Source: Ruminococcus sp. (GTDB taxonomy: Bacteria; Bacillota; Clostridia; Oscillospirales; Ruminococcaceae). Taken from it: a DNA stretch of 33,009 bases. Positions 25,156 through 32,870 of the stretch are shown here, in pieces. The position numbers and the translations under genes are program-made. Each line of letters begins with the position of its first letter. Position 1 is the stretch's first letter. The notes under the pieces are model-generated. The model ran no database searches, had not been told where the DNA came from, and was given only the letters and a program-made list of their open reading frames with translations. The stretch is taken from assembly GCF_024692365.1 (NCBI RefSeq), contig NZ_JAILMR010000106.1:1-33009 (forward strand). The letters are read 5' to 3'.

Positions 25156-25227
25156 TTCTGAATATCTCTCGTAAAACTGCCGTTTTCAATGAAATGTTAA
25201 AGGGATAACAGCAATAAATAAAAAACC

Positions 25228-25266
25228 ACGCCGCACGGCGCCGTCGGTCGGTGCCGTGCGCGTTTT
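25228..25266 (+). terminator. GC-rich hairpin between glgD and glgA
   Basis: GCACGGC and GCCGTGC pair, extended by ACGC/GCGT, followed by TTTTC. It is a weak or partial intrinsic terminator and may lower glgA relative to glgBCD. Confidence 0.6.
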
Positions 25267-25307
25267 CATAGTAAGTCATTTTATATTCGCAAAAGGAGGG
25301 TGATACT

Positions 25308-26717
25308 ATGAAGATACTCTATACAGCCAGCGAGGGATTTCCCTATTCCGCATCGGGAGGACTCGCAGATGTTGCAGGCTCACTGCCCGCCGCACTTAAT
25401 GCACTCGGACAGGACTGCCGCGTTGTACTGCCTCTATACAGCAGTATCCGTCAGGAACTTAAAGACAGACTTAACTACGTTACCAACTTCACTGTGCCCG
25501 TAGCATGGCGCAACCAGTACTGCGGAGTTTTCACAGGTGTCGAAAACGGCGTTACCTATTATCTTCTCGATAATGAATACTACTTTGCAAGAAACGGGCT
25601 CTACGGCTTCTACGATGACGCAGAGAGATATATATTCTTCTCCCGCGCAGTTCTCGAACTGCTGAAATTCATCGATTTCAAACCCGAGGTCATAAACGCC
25701 AACGACTGGCAGACCGCACTGGTGCCCGTTTACTATGATATCTTCTACCGCTATCAGCCGGGCTATGAAGATATCAAGACCGTCTTCACCATACATAATA
25801 TCCAGTATCAGGGTCAGTACGGTCTTGAACTCATAAACGACCTCATGGGCATACCCCTCTATCATACCGATATGCTGAGCTATGACGGCGACGTGAACTT
25901 CATGAAAGCCGCAATAGAAGTCAGCGACAGAGTCACAACAGTATCCCCAAGCTACGCATGGGAGATTCTCGACCCTTGGTATTCACATTCTCTCGACAGA
26001 GAACTTGTACACCACCAGTATAAACTCAGCGGTATCTTAAACGGCATATCCCAGACCATCTACGACCCTGCCACCGACAAGAACCTCGCCCGCAACTACA
26101 GCCTTAACGACAGACTGGGCAAACTTGTCTGTAAAAAAGCCCTTTGCGACGAACTGGGCATAGCCCCGGGCAAAGAACCCATCATCGGCATAGTCACAAG
26201 ATTCGTTTCACATAAGGGTCTTGACCTCATAAAATATGTATTCGAGGATATGATACGTCTCGGCTATAAGTTCGCCATACTAGGTTCGGGCGAAAAGATA
26301 TACGAGGACTTCTTCACCGAGATGCACTACCGCTATCCCGACAGAGTAGGTCTGCGTCTGGGCTTTGTACCCGAACTTTCAAGAAAAGTATATGCAGGTG
26401 CTGATATGTTCCTCATGCCCTCACAGAGCGAACCCTGCGGTCTTGCCCAGATGATAGCCCTGAGATACGGCACTATCCCGATAGTCCGCGAAACAGGCGG
26501 TCTCCGCGATACCATACGCGATGCAGGCGGTGAAAACGGTAACGGCTTCACCTTCAAGAGCTACAACGCTCAGGATATGCTGAACGCCACAGTACGTGCA
26601 AGAGCGTACTACGACGACAAGATGCGCTGGGGAAGACTGGTATCCACCGCATTCAAGCAGGATTTCAGCTGGGAGCGCTCCGCCAAGGAGTATATTCGCC
26701 TCTACGAAGATATCTGA
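25308..26717 (+). CDS. glgA: Glycogen synthase (ADP-glucose type)
   Basis: GlgA elongates alpha-1,4-glucan from ADP-glucose. The 469-residue GT5/GT-B protein starts MKILYTASEGFPYSASGGLADVAG. It has INANDWQTALVPVY near 130, TIHNIQYQGQYG near 165, GILNGI near 242, GIVTRFVSHKGLDL near 295, and SQSEPCGLAQMIALRYGT near 375 with the conserved Glu. The N-terminal KTGGL motif reads SASGGL, so the ADP-glucose-binding lysine is replaced. The rest is normal. AAAGGAGG precedes the ATG. It is separated from glgD by 251 bases with a repeat and a hairpin. Confidence 0.95.
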   Translation: MKILYTASEGFPYSASGGLADVAGSLPAALNALGQDCRVVLPLYSSIRQELKDRLNYVTNFTVPVAWRNQYCGVFTGVENGVTYYLLDNEYYFARNGLYGFYDDAERYIFFSRAVLELLKFIDFKPEVINANDWQTALVPVYYDIFYRYQPGYEDIKTVFTIHNIQYQGQYGLELINDLMGIPLYHTDMLSYDGDVNFMKAAIEVSDRVTTVSPSYAWEILDPWYSHSLDRELVHHQYKLSGILNGISQTIYDPATDKNLARNYSLNDRLGKLVCKKALCDELGIAPGKEPIIGIVTRFVSHKGLDLIKYVFEDMIRLGYKFAILGSGEKIYEDFFTEMHYRYPDRVGLRLGFVPELSRKVYAGADMFLMPSQSEPCGLAQMIALRYGTIPIVRETGGLRDTIRDAGGENGNGFTFKSYNAQDMLNATVRARAYYDDKMRWGRLVSTAFKQDFSWERSAKEYIRLYEDI

Positions 26718-26725
26718 TAATAACC

Positions 26726-26765
26726 AAAGGGGAAAGCTCTTCAAAAAAGGGTCTTCCCCCTTTTA
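26726..26765 (+). terminator. Intrinsic terminator after glgA
   Basis: AAAGGGGAA and TTCCCCCTTT pair, with a further imperfect CTCTT/AAGGG extension, and end in TTTTATTTT. Its inner sequence resembles hairpin B of the large repeat element. Confidence 0.85.
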
Positions 26766-26868
26766 TTTTCCGCTGATATTCTACCCGCCGATTTACACAC
26801 CTGTCCCAAAATACGAACATAACCCCATAACAGTAATGTGTCGAATAACTGAAAAAAAATCAGAATGC

Positions 26869-26897
26869 TTGAATAATCCGAGAAAGTATGCTATAAT
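26869..26897 (+). promoter_or_regulatory. Sigma-A promoter for the sugar phosphotransferase
   Basis: TTGAAT, 17 bases, TATAAT. The start is expected near 26904, giving a leader of about 210 nt. Confidence 0.8.
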
Positions 26898-26951
26898 GAA
26901 AATCTGATAATATGAAACTTGATAAATAACCAAACGAAATTATGGTCATCC

Positions 26952-27043
26952 CATTGACGCACCGCATCGACTTGTGCTTTTCAGACGATAATGATGGCAT
27001 ACGTCTTCTTTCCCCCGCCTGCGGCGGGGGAAAGAAGACCCCA
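26952..27043. repeat. Hairpin repeat, copy 2 (leader of the sugar phosphotransferase)
   Basis: The segment 26952-27002 resembles 25065-25116 (shared GATAAnGATG and GCGCA-type blocks). It is followed by a perfect 17-bp stem at 27003-27039 (GTCTTCTTTCCCCCGCC, loop TGC). Compared with copy 1 the stem differs at paired positions on both arms, so pairing is conserved rather than sequence. Confidence 0.7.
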
Positions 27044-27114
27044 CATATACCACGGCGTTATAAAAGGATAACCATAAAGCGAAATATAACCAAAACCAAA
27101 AAGGATGTCATATA

Positions 27115-28572
27115 TTGGATAATATTACAAAAAACCGCGAACAGTATAAGCGGCTGCTGAATTTCATAGCCGCACTGGTGATACTCCTGTTCTTTGTAAT
27201 GGGATTTTCATTCGTGTGGTATAACTATTATAACAGTAAAATGCACGACCCCTTCTGGCATTACGGAAACTTCCTGATGATTGGCATTTACTGCGTGATG
27301 TATGCGACTTTCACCAGCCTTTTCAATGGATTCAGGCTGGGCTATTCAAAGTTTCTGGGGCTATACGGTTCTCAGGTGCTGGGTATAGTCAGTACAAATG
27401 CCGTAGAAGTTGTCCTTATCGCCCTCATCGGACGTAACCGAATGGACCTTTCAACCATGTTCGTCCTTGCAGCGGTCGAGATAGTATTTGCATACCCGTG
27501 GAGTTATATCTTCACCATGATATATACCAAGATGTACCCGCCGCGGCGGCTGATAATCATCTACGGCAACTCAAACGCCAAGTATCTTGTAAATAAAATG
27601 GCACAGCGAACGGATAAGTATAATATCTGCGCAGCTGTCAGCTGTGAAGAAAGTCTTGATGAGATAGAAAGGCGCATACTCCGCTACGAGGGCGCTATCA
27701 TCACCGATATCCCCGGCGACCTAAGAAACAAGCTGGTGAAGTTCTGCTTTGAACATTCCATCAGAACTTACATCAACCCCAAACTCTCGGATATCATTAT
27801 CCGCGGCGCAGACGACTTCCACCTTTTCGATACTCCCCTGCTCCTCTCCCGCAACGACGGTCTTAAACTGGAGCAGCGTATGCTGAAGAGATTTTTCGAT
27901 ATCTCCCTTGCAGGTGTGATGCTGCTGATACTGCTGCCCTTCATGCTGATAACAGCCCTCGTCATAAAACTTTACGACGGCGGACCTGTCCTGTATTCAC
28001 AGGTAAGGCTTACCACCAACGGACGCAAATTCAAGGTGCTGAAATTCCGCAGCATGATAACCAATGCCGAAAAAGGCGGAGCAAGACTAGCTTCCGAAAA
28101 CGACGACCGTATCACCCCTGTGGGCAAGGTCATCAGAAAGATACGTTTCGACGAGCTGCCTCAGCTGATAAATATCCTCAAAGGCGATATGTCCTTCGTA
28201 GGGCCCCGCCCCGAGCGTCCCGAGCTTGCAGAGCGCTATGAGCTGACAATGCCCGAATTCAAATACAGGCTGAAAGTCAAGGCAGGTCTTACAGGCTACG
28301 CCCAGATAATGGGTAAGTACAACACCACCCCCTACGATAAGCTGAAACTCGACCTCATGTATATCGAGCACCAGTCAATCAGGGAAGACCTCAGGATAAT
28401 CCTCAGCACAGCAAGAACAGTCTTCGTCCCCGATGCTACCGAGGGCGTTGACGACGAAAAGCCCATCGAGACAAAGCGCGACCTCATCGAACACGATTTC
28501 AGCAAAGACCTCGGCTTGACCGAAGAAGAAGTTGTCGAATACGAAGAGGAAAACGGGCTCCCTAAAAGATAA
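27115..28572 (+). CDS. Undecaprenyl-phosphate sugar phosphotransferase (TTG start)
   Basis: This 485-residue polyisoprenyl-phosphate hexose-1-phosphate transferase should start assembly of an exopolysaccharide or cell-wall glycan on the membrane. The N-terminal half has about four membrane segments (near 15-37, 50-70, 82-105, 112-138) and a nucleotide-binding-like domain (RLIIIYGNSNAKYLVNKM near 143). The sugar transferase domain runs from RFFDISLAGVML near 258 through KFKVLKFRSM and RFDELPQLINILKGDMSF to FVGPRPERPE and LTGYAQIMGKY. An acidic tail follows after 440. TTG is the start because AAGGATG lies 9 bases upstream and the nearby ATG frame stops at once. No other polysaccharide genes adjoin it. 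Confidence 0.92.
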   Translation: MDNITKNREQYKRLLNFIAALVILLFFVMGFSFVWYNYYNSKMHDPFWHYGNFLMIGIYCVMYATFTSLFNGFRLGYSKFLGLYGSQVLGIVSTNAVEVVLIALIGRNRMDLSTMFVLAAVEIVFAYPWSYIFTMIYTKMYPPRRLIIIYGNSNAKYLVNKMAQRTDKYNICAAVSCEESLDEIERRILRYEGAIITDIPGDLRNKLVKFCFEHSIRTYINPKLSDIIIRGADDFHLFDTPLLLSRNDGLKLEQRMLKRFFDISLAGVMLLILLPFMLITALVIKLYDGGPVLYSQVRLTTNGRKFKVLKFRSMITNAEKGGARLASENDDRITPVGKVIRKIRFDELPQLINILKGDMSFVGPRPERPELAERYELTMPEFKYRLKVKAGLTGYAQIMGKYNTTPYDKLKLDLMYIEHQSIREDLRIILSTARTVFVPDATEGVDDEKPIETKRDLIEHDFSKDLGLTEEEVVEYEEENGLPKR

Positions 28573-28576
28573 AACT

Positions 28577-28612
28577 ATCAACGGCGGAACGCTTATGCGC
28601 TCTGCCGTTTTT
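28577..28612 (+). terminator. Hairpin with T-run between the sugar phosphotransferase and tcdA
   Basis: AACGGC and GCCGTT pair around an inner CGC-TTAT-GCG hairpin and run into TTTTT. The T-run abuts the TGGAGGT ribosome binding site of tcdA, so it could act as an attenuator or as the 3' end of the upstream gene. Confidence 0.6.
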
Positions 28613-28624
28613 GGAGGTAAAAAT

Positions 28625-29341
28625 ATGAAAGAACAGTATGCACGAAGCGAACTGCTTCTCGGCAGTGAAGCTATGGAAAAACTCCGAAACAGCCGCGTGG
28701 CAGTTTTCGGCGTAGGCGGCGTAGGCGGATTCGCCGTTGAAGCCCTCGCAAGAAGCGGTGTCGGCACAATCGACCTCATCGACAGCGATACCGTCAGCAC
28801 CACAAACATCAACCGCCAGATAATCGCACTCCACAGTACCGTCGGCAGATTCAAGACCGAGATAGCCGCCGAAAGGATACAGGATATCGACCCCGATATC
28901 ACCGTGAACGTCCACAACTGCTTTTTCATGCCCGAGACCGCCGATGAATTCGACTTCACACAGTATTCCTACGTGATAGACGCCATCGATACCGTCACAG
29001 GCAAGATAGAGATAATAATGAAAGCCAAAGCCGCAAACGTCCCCGTCATTTCCGCCATGGGTGCAGGCAATAAACTAGACCCCACTGCTTTCCGCGTTAC
29101 CGATATCTACAAGACCAAAGGCTGTCCCCTCGCAAGGGTGATGCGCCGCGAACTCAAAAAGCGAAACGTGCCACGCCTCAAAGTGGTCTACTCCGAGGAA
29201 GAGCCCATAACTCCCCGCACTTCGACCGAAGAACCCCAGGCAAGCAGACGTTCCGTCCCGGGTTCCGTAGCTTTCGTCCCCTCCGTGGCAGGGCTTATCT
29301 TAGCAGGTGAAGTCATCAAGGATATCATCTCAGCCGACTGA
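28625..29341 (+). CDS. tcdA: tRNA threonylcarbamoyladenosine dehydratase
   Basis: TcdA (formerly CsdL/YgdL) cyclises t6A37 of tRNA to ct6A using ATP. The 238-residue ThiF/E1-like protein has RSELLLG at the N-terminus. The Rossmann loop VAVFGVGGVGGFAVEALARSG follows near 26-46, then DLIDSDTVSTTNINRQ near 52-67, DAIDTVTGKIEI near 117, and MGAGNKLDPTAF near 142. The C-terminus SVAFVPSVAGLILAGEVIKD is typical. The ATG at 28625 is chosen because GGAGGT precedes it; a longer frame to 28532 overlaps the upstream gene. Confidence 0.94.
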   Translation: MKEQYARSELLLGSEAMEKLRNSRVAVFGVGGVGGFAVEALARSGVGTIDLIDSDTVSTTNINRQIIALHSTVGRFKTEIAAERIQDIDPDITVNVHNCFFMPETADEFDFTQYSYVIDAIDTVTGKIEIIMKAKAANVPVISAMGAGNKLDPTAFRVTDIYKTKGCPLARVMRRELKKRNVPRLKVVYSEEEPITPRTSTEEPQASRRSVPGSVAFVPSVAGLILAGEVIKDIISAD

Positions 29342-29380
29342 TATCACCTGAATCAGCTTAAAAAAATTTCAGAAAAGGTC

Positions 29381-29409
29381 TTGCATTTTATTCTGAAATA
29401 TGATATAAT
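29381..29409 (+). promoter_or_regulatory. Promoter of tRNA-Arg(CCU)
   Basis: TTGCAT, 17 bases, TATAAT, ending 14 bases before the tRNA 5' end. Confidence 0.85.
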
Positions 29410-29423
29410 ATATAAGTTGATAA

Positions 29424-29497
29424 GTCGCTGTAGCTCAGCTGGATAGAGCGGCCGCCTCCTAAGCGGCAGGCCGGAGGTTCGAATCCTCTCAGCGACG
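29424..29497 (+). tRNA. tRNA-Arg (anticodon CCU)
   Basis: The acceptor stem is GTCGCTG/CAGCGAC and the D arm is GCTC...GAGC. The anticodon arm GCCGC-CTCCTAA-GCGGC gives CCU, and the T arm is GGAGG-TTCGAAT-CCTCT (one mismatch). CCA is not encoded. It forms its own transcription unit with promoter and terminator. Confidence 0.95.
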
Positions 29498-29499
29498 TT

Positions 29500-29531
29500 A
29501 TCCCCGAAGTTTAACGCTTCGGGGATTTTTT
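29500..29531 (+). terminator. Terminator after tRNA-Arg(CCU)
   Basis: ATCCCCGAAG and CTTCGGGGAT form a perfect 10-bp stem with a 7-nt loop, followed by T6. Confidence 0.92.
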
Positions 29532-29555
29532 GTTGCCCGCCCGACTGCTGATATT

Positions 29556-29827
29556 GGGGTGAACCTACGGACCACGTATTTTATTGGGTGAAAACCCTTT
29601 TGAAAAAGGGTTATTCCCCCAAACCCCCTTTCCTAAAACTTCTATTTCTTTTGGGCAGGGGGCAGCTATTTCTATAAGGTGAAGTCAGTGTCCGTACTAA
29701 AGTATACTTTATAAAGATGTCTGCCCCCTGCCCAAAAGATGCAAAAGTCTTTGGAAAGGAGTCTGAGGGACAACCTTTCTTCAGAAAGGTTTCCCTCAGT
29801 AAGACCCGCAGTCCGTAGGTTCCCCCC
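29556..29827. repeat. Structured repeat element, copy 2 (about 272 bp, inverted relative to copy 1)
   Basis: The terminal repeats GGGGTGAACCTACGGAC (29556-29572) and its complement (29811-29827) differ at one position. Read on the minus strand, the order is the same as copy 1: outer stem, the CTGAGGGA hairpin, ACTCCTTTCCAAAGACTTTT, a central stem, AGTTTTAGGAAAGGGGGT, then the GGGGGAATAACCC hairpin. The central stem is TTTTGGGCAGGGGGCAG (29649-29665) with CTGCCCCCTGCCCAAAA (29721-29737), unrelated in sequence to that of copy 1. It lies between two independent terminators, in a gap between convergent genes, and has no coding content. Confidence 0.85.
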
Positions 29828-29850
29828 ACTGCCAGCAGCCGAACGCAGAC

Positions 29851-29886
29851 AAAAAAAGACTGCCGCACCAGCAGCAGTCTTTTTTC
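29851..29886 (-). terminator. Intrinsic terminator after the fucose-isomerase-family gene (bidirectional)
   Basis: AAAAGACTGC and GCAGTCTTTT pair around a 10-nt loop with T-runs on both strands. Confidence 0.9.
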
Positions 29887-29898
29887 TTTTAAAGCAAT

Positions 29899-31401
29899 TT
29901 ATTTATAGGGGTTCTCGCCAAAATATCTTGTGGAAGCGGGTCTGTTGTACTCTCTGTCCTCAACGCCCAGGAACTTCAGCACGTCGAAGAGTGCCTTGCC
30001 GTGGTGACCGAATACAACTGCACCGTGATGAGGATAGCCCTTCTCCAGCAGTACATATCTGTAGAATCTTGCCATCTCCTTGATGCCGAAGATACCAATA
30101 GTACCGAAGGAACGTGTAGCTACAGGCAGGATCTCACCCTCAGCTGCATAAGAACGCAGAGTAGCGTCAGCAGTGGACTGAAGTCTGAAGAATGTGATCT
30201 CGCCGGGCTTGATGTCGCCCTCAAGAGTACCTCTTGTGATATCAGGCTCAACATCAGGCTCAAGACCTCTGTGCATGATCAGCTGATACTTCATTACAGG
30301 GTTGTTCAGGATGCAGGCAGAACCGTTGCCGCAGTGGAAGCCCATGAATGTATCTCTCTGAGTGTAATCGAACTTGCCCTCGATATCCTCTCTGTAGATA
30401 TTGCCGGGAACAGTGTTGTTGATATCCAGCAGAGTAACGATCTCGTCGGATACGCACTGACCGATGTACTCGGAAAGAACGCCGTAGATATCAACTTCGC
30501 AGGATACAGGGATACCCTTTGCGCCCAGTCTGCCGTTTACATAGCAGGGAACGAAGCCGAACTGTGTCTGGAATGAAGGCCAGCACTTGTTTGCGAATGC
30601 AACGAACTTTCTCTCACCCTTGTGAGCCTCAGCCCAGTCAAGCAGAGTCAGCTCATACTGAGCCAGTCTGGGCAGGATGCCTGCCATCTTGTTGCCGTCG
30701 CCCAGTTCCTTCTCCATATCAGCGATAACTTCGGGGATACGGGGATCATCCTTGTGCTCGTTGTAAGCTGCGAACAGGTCAAGCTCGGAGTTCTCCTCGA
30801 TCTCAACGCCCAGATCATACAGTCTTGCGATAGGTGCATTGCAAGCCAGGAAGTCCTGAGGACGGGGACCGAAGGATATGATCTTCAGATTTCTCAGACC
30901 AACAACAGTCTTTGCGATAGGAATGAACTCGTTGATCATATCAGCAACTTCGGGAGCAGTACCAACAGGATACTCAGGAATGTAAGCAGTTACGCCTCTC
31001 AGCTTGAGGTTGTAGCTGGCATTGAGCATACCGCAGTAAGCGTCGCCTCTGTTGTCGATAAGAGCAGAGCCGCAGTCGTCCTCGGCAGCTGCAACGAACA
31101 TTGCAAGACCGTCGAAATACTTAGCGAGCAGTGTCTCAGGGGTCTCGGGACCGAAGTTGCCAAGGTATACAACGATAGCGTTGCAGCCCGCAGCGTTAAC
31201 TTCTTCCAGAGCCTTTCTCATGTGACATTCGTTTTCAATAATTGTAGGACATACAAAAAGTCCCTCAGCGCCGTACTTATCGGTGTAAGCCTTAGCTACG
31301 GCATTTCTTCTGTTTTCTGACAGGCTCATGGGGAAGCAGTCTCTTGAAACTGCCACCAGACCTATCTTTACTTCAGGTGTGTTTGCAAGCTTGTTGCTCA
31401 T
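29899..31401 (-). CDS. L-fucose/L-arabinose isomerase-family protein
   Basis: This 500-residue cytosolic protein of the fucose/arabinose isomerase fold probably interconverts an aldose and a ketose. The N-domain has KIGLVAVSRDCFPMSLSENR and AIVVYLGNFGPETPETLL. The catalytic half has NKCWPSFQTQFGFVPCYVNG near 271, CEVDIYGVLSEYIGQC with putative metal ligands Glu302 and Asp304, and GFHCGNGSAC with His356. The exact sugar is unknown, because no kinase, aldolase or transporter lies beside it. The ATG at 31401 is chosen because GGAGGTAATTATC precedes it; the frame runs on to 31527 without that support. It has a perfect consensus promoter, suggesting high expression. Confidence 0.88.
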   Translation of the reverse strand: MSNKLANTPEVKIGLVAVSRDCFPMSLSENRRNAVAKAYTDKYGAEGLFVCPTIIENECHMRKALEEVNAAGCNAIVVYLGNFGPETPETLLAKYFDGLAMFVAAAEDDCGSALIDNRGDAYCGMLNASYNLKLRGVTAYIPEYPVGTAPEVADMINEFIPIAKTVVGLRNLKIISFGPRPQDFLACNAPIARLYDLGVEIEENSELDLFAAYNEHKDDPRIPEVIADMEKELGDGNKMAGILPRLAQYELTLLDWAEAHKGERKFVAFANKCWPSFQTQFGFVPCYVNGRLGAKGIPVSCEVDIYGVLSEYIGQCVSDEIVTLLDINNTVPGNIYREDIEGKFDYTQRDTFMGFHCGNGSACILNNPVMKYQLIMHRGLEPDVEPDITRGTLEGDIKPGEITFFRLQSTADATLRSYAAEGEILPVATRSFGTIGIFGIKEMARFYRYVLLEKGYPHHGAVVFGHHGKALFDVLKFLGVEDREYNRPASTRYFGENPYK

Positions 31402-31498
31402 GATAATTACCTCCGTTTTGGTGCGCACCGCTGTGTGTGCCCCGACGTTTCCGCCGACAGCAGGACGCATATAAACTGCGATCTTCATCGTTGCACAC

Positions 31499-31527
31499 AT
31501 TATAACACATATACAACTTTGTGTCAA
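31499..31527 (-). promoter_or_regulatory. Consensus sigma-A promoter of the isomerase gene
   Basis: TTGACA, 17 bases, TATAAT on the minus strand: an exact match to the consensus with optimal spacing. Confidence 0.92.
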
Positions 31528-31731
31528 TTCTATAATTTGGCATTACCTCACCATTTATTGCGCAGTTTATGCGTTTTTTTATAACTTTCGTTCACTTTTT
31601 TATGTACACAGCGTTCACAGTATGGGATAATATACATACAACATTTTAAACTCTCCCTCGATGATGTACGTACCGCCCGCAGAGATATATTATATATGGT
31701 ATGTACATATCAAAACATTGATACGCTTCTG

Positions 31732-31760
31732 TTGACAGTTCATCATCGTTCTGATATAAT
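31732..31760 (+). promoter_or_regulatory. Consensus sigma-A promoter of the LD-carboxypeptidase gene
   Basis: TTGACA, 17 bases, TATAAT on the plus strand: also an exact match. It leaves a leader of only about 25 nt. Confidence 0.92.
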
Positions 31761-31791
31761 TACTACTATTATAAAGAATGGAGAGAGCATC

Positions 31792-32763
31792 ATGAAAATA
31801 AATAAAGGTACAACGGTCGGGATATTCAGCCCGTCTTATGTCACGATATATGATTCCCCCGAATCAGCAAAGCGTGCAGAGGGTTTTCTGCGTGAAAACG
31901 GCTTTGAAGTCAAGCATGGCAAGCTGTGGGGCAAAAAGAAAGCCTTCCGCACAGGCACACCCCAGGAAAGGGCAGATGAATTCAACAGCCTGCTTCATGA
32001 CCCCGAAGTCGATATCCTCATGGCGAGTGTCGGCGGAATCGTCACCAACGGTATGCTGCCCTACATCGACTATGATTTCTATAAAAAGAATCCGAAGCCC
32101 GTTGTGGGGATGTCAGACGTGACAGCGCTTCTTCTGGCACTTTATGAGAAAACAGGTGTGCCCACCTATTACGGCACGAATTTTGTGACGAGCTATGCAA
32201 GGCTCAGCCCGTATCGGGACATCGCTCTGAAATGTCTTTGCGATGTGCTGAACTTTGAAGAAAGCTACACCTATACTTTCCCCGAATACTATTCCGATGA
32301 AATCATCGAATGGACAAAGCCCCTGACCGAGGAAAAGCAGATACCGAACAAAATAATCACACTGCACGGCGGCAAGGTAAAAGGCAGGCTTATCGGCGGT
32401 AATCTCTGGGTAATATCAAATATATGGGGAACGCCCTATATGCCCGAAATAAGGCAGGGTGGTATCCTGTTTATCGAGGACACGGAAATAGACGCTGACC
32501 TGATCGAGTGCCATCTTGGTCAGCTGAAAGTATGCGGAGTATTTGAAAAGCTGGGCGGGCTTATAATCGGCAAGTGCCGTGATTATGGTGATTCTGAAAC
32601 AGAGATGACTTATTATGACTTCATCTACGACTGTATCGGCAGACCCGATATCCCCGTGCTTGCCGAGTGCGATTTCAGCCATTGTGCGCCCATGCTGACA
32701 ATACCTATCGGTATCACAGCAGAACTTGATGCAGATGAGCAGACGGTAAAACTGGTAAGATAA
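31792..32763 (+). CDS. S66-family LD-carboxypeptidase / MccF-like peptidase
   Basis: This 323-residue serine peptidase belongs to family S66. Members cut the L-Lys/DAP-D-Ala bond of murein tetrapeptides (LdcA) or inactivate microcin C-type peptide-nucleotides (MccF). Motifs are VGIFSPSYV at the N-terminus, TGTPQERADEFNSLLHDPEVD near 54, GMSDVTALL with nucleophile Ser108, a GGNLWV segment near 202, IEDTE with Glu229, and CDFSHCAPMLTIPIG with His297. There is no signal peptide, as in cytosolic recycling enzymes. The ATG at 31792 has GGAGAG upstream. Sequence alone does not separate LdcA from MccF. Confidence 0.92.
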   Translation: MKINKGTTVGIFSPSYVTIYDSPESAKRAEGFLRENGFEVKHGKLWGKKKAFRTGTPQERADEFNSLLHDPEVDILMASVGGIVTNGMLPYIDYDFYKKNPKPVVGMSDVTALLLALYEKTGVPTYYGTNFVTSYARLSPYRDIALKCLCDVLNFEESYTYTFPEYYSDEIIEWTKPLTEEKQIPNKIITLHGGKVKGRLIGGNLWVISNIWGTPYMPEIRQGGILFIEDTEIDADLIECHLGQLKVCGVFEKLGGLIIGKCRDYGDSETEMTYYDFIYDCIGRPDIPVLAECDFSHCAPMLTIPIGITAELDADEQTVKLVR

Positions 32764-32768
32764 AACAA

Positions 32769-32798
32769 TGCCCCCGAGCGTGTCAGATCGCTTGGGGG
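32769..32798. terminator. Hairpin after the LD-carboxypeptidase gene
   Basis: GCCCCCGAGCG pairs with CGCTTGGGGGC (one G-U) around an 8-nt loop. No T-run follows on the plus strand; a weak one (ATTGTTTT) follows on the minus strand. Confidence 0.6.
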
Positions 32799-32831
32799 CG
32801 TAACTTCTATATAGGTTAAATGTATCAGAAC

Positions 32832-32868
32832 AAAAAATACAGCCCCTCGAATATTTCCGAGAAGCTGT
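32832..32868 (-). terminator. Terminator of the minus-strand tRNA genes
   Basis: ACAGCTTCTCG and CGAGGGGCTGT form an 11-bp stem with two G-U pairs, followed by ATTTTTT on the minus strand. Confidence 0.88.
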
Positions 32869-32870
32869 AG

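Larger units (their letters stand above)
26766..27114 (+). promoter_or_regulatory. Leader region of the sugar phosphotransferase gene
   Basis: This 349-base gap has no gene. It holds a promoter (26869-26897), a leader of about 210 nt, and the second copy of the glg-associated hairpin repeat (26952-27043) inside that leader. No riboswitch consensus was recognised. Confidence 0.6.
31402..31791. promoter_or_regulatory. Divergent regulatory region between the isomerase and LD-carboxypeptidase genes
   Basis: This 390-base region has no gene. Besides the two promoters it holds GGTGCGCACC in the isomerase leader. Between the promoters it holds three ATGTAC motifs (about 31598, 31665 and 31701, the last inside the palindrome TATGTACATA) and very A/T-rich stretches. 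No cre-like site was recognised. Confidence 0.5.

Noticed and set aside
29424..29497. tRNA-Arg(CCU) as an integration site for a mobile element
   Set aside because: No integrase and no repeat of the tRNA 3' end was found downstream. The neighbouring repeat element starts 59 bases later and is unrelated to the tRNA sequence.
30001..31320. Plus-strand frames of about 190-230 codons opposite the isomerase gene
   Set aside because: The minus-strand protein has clear family motifs, a ribosome binding site, a promoter and a terminator. The antisense frames have none of these.
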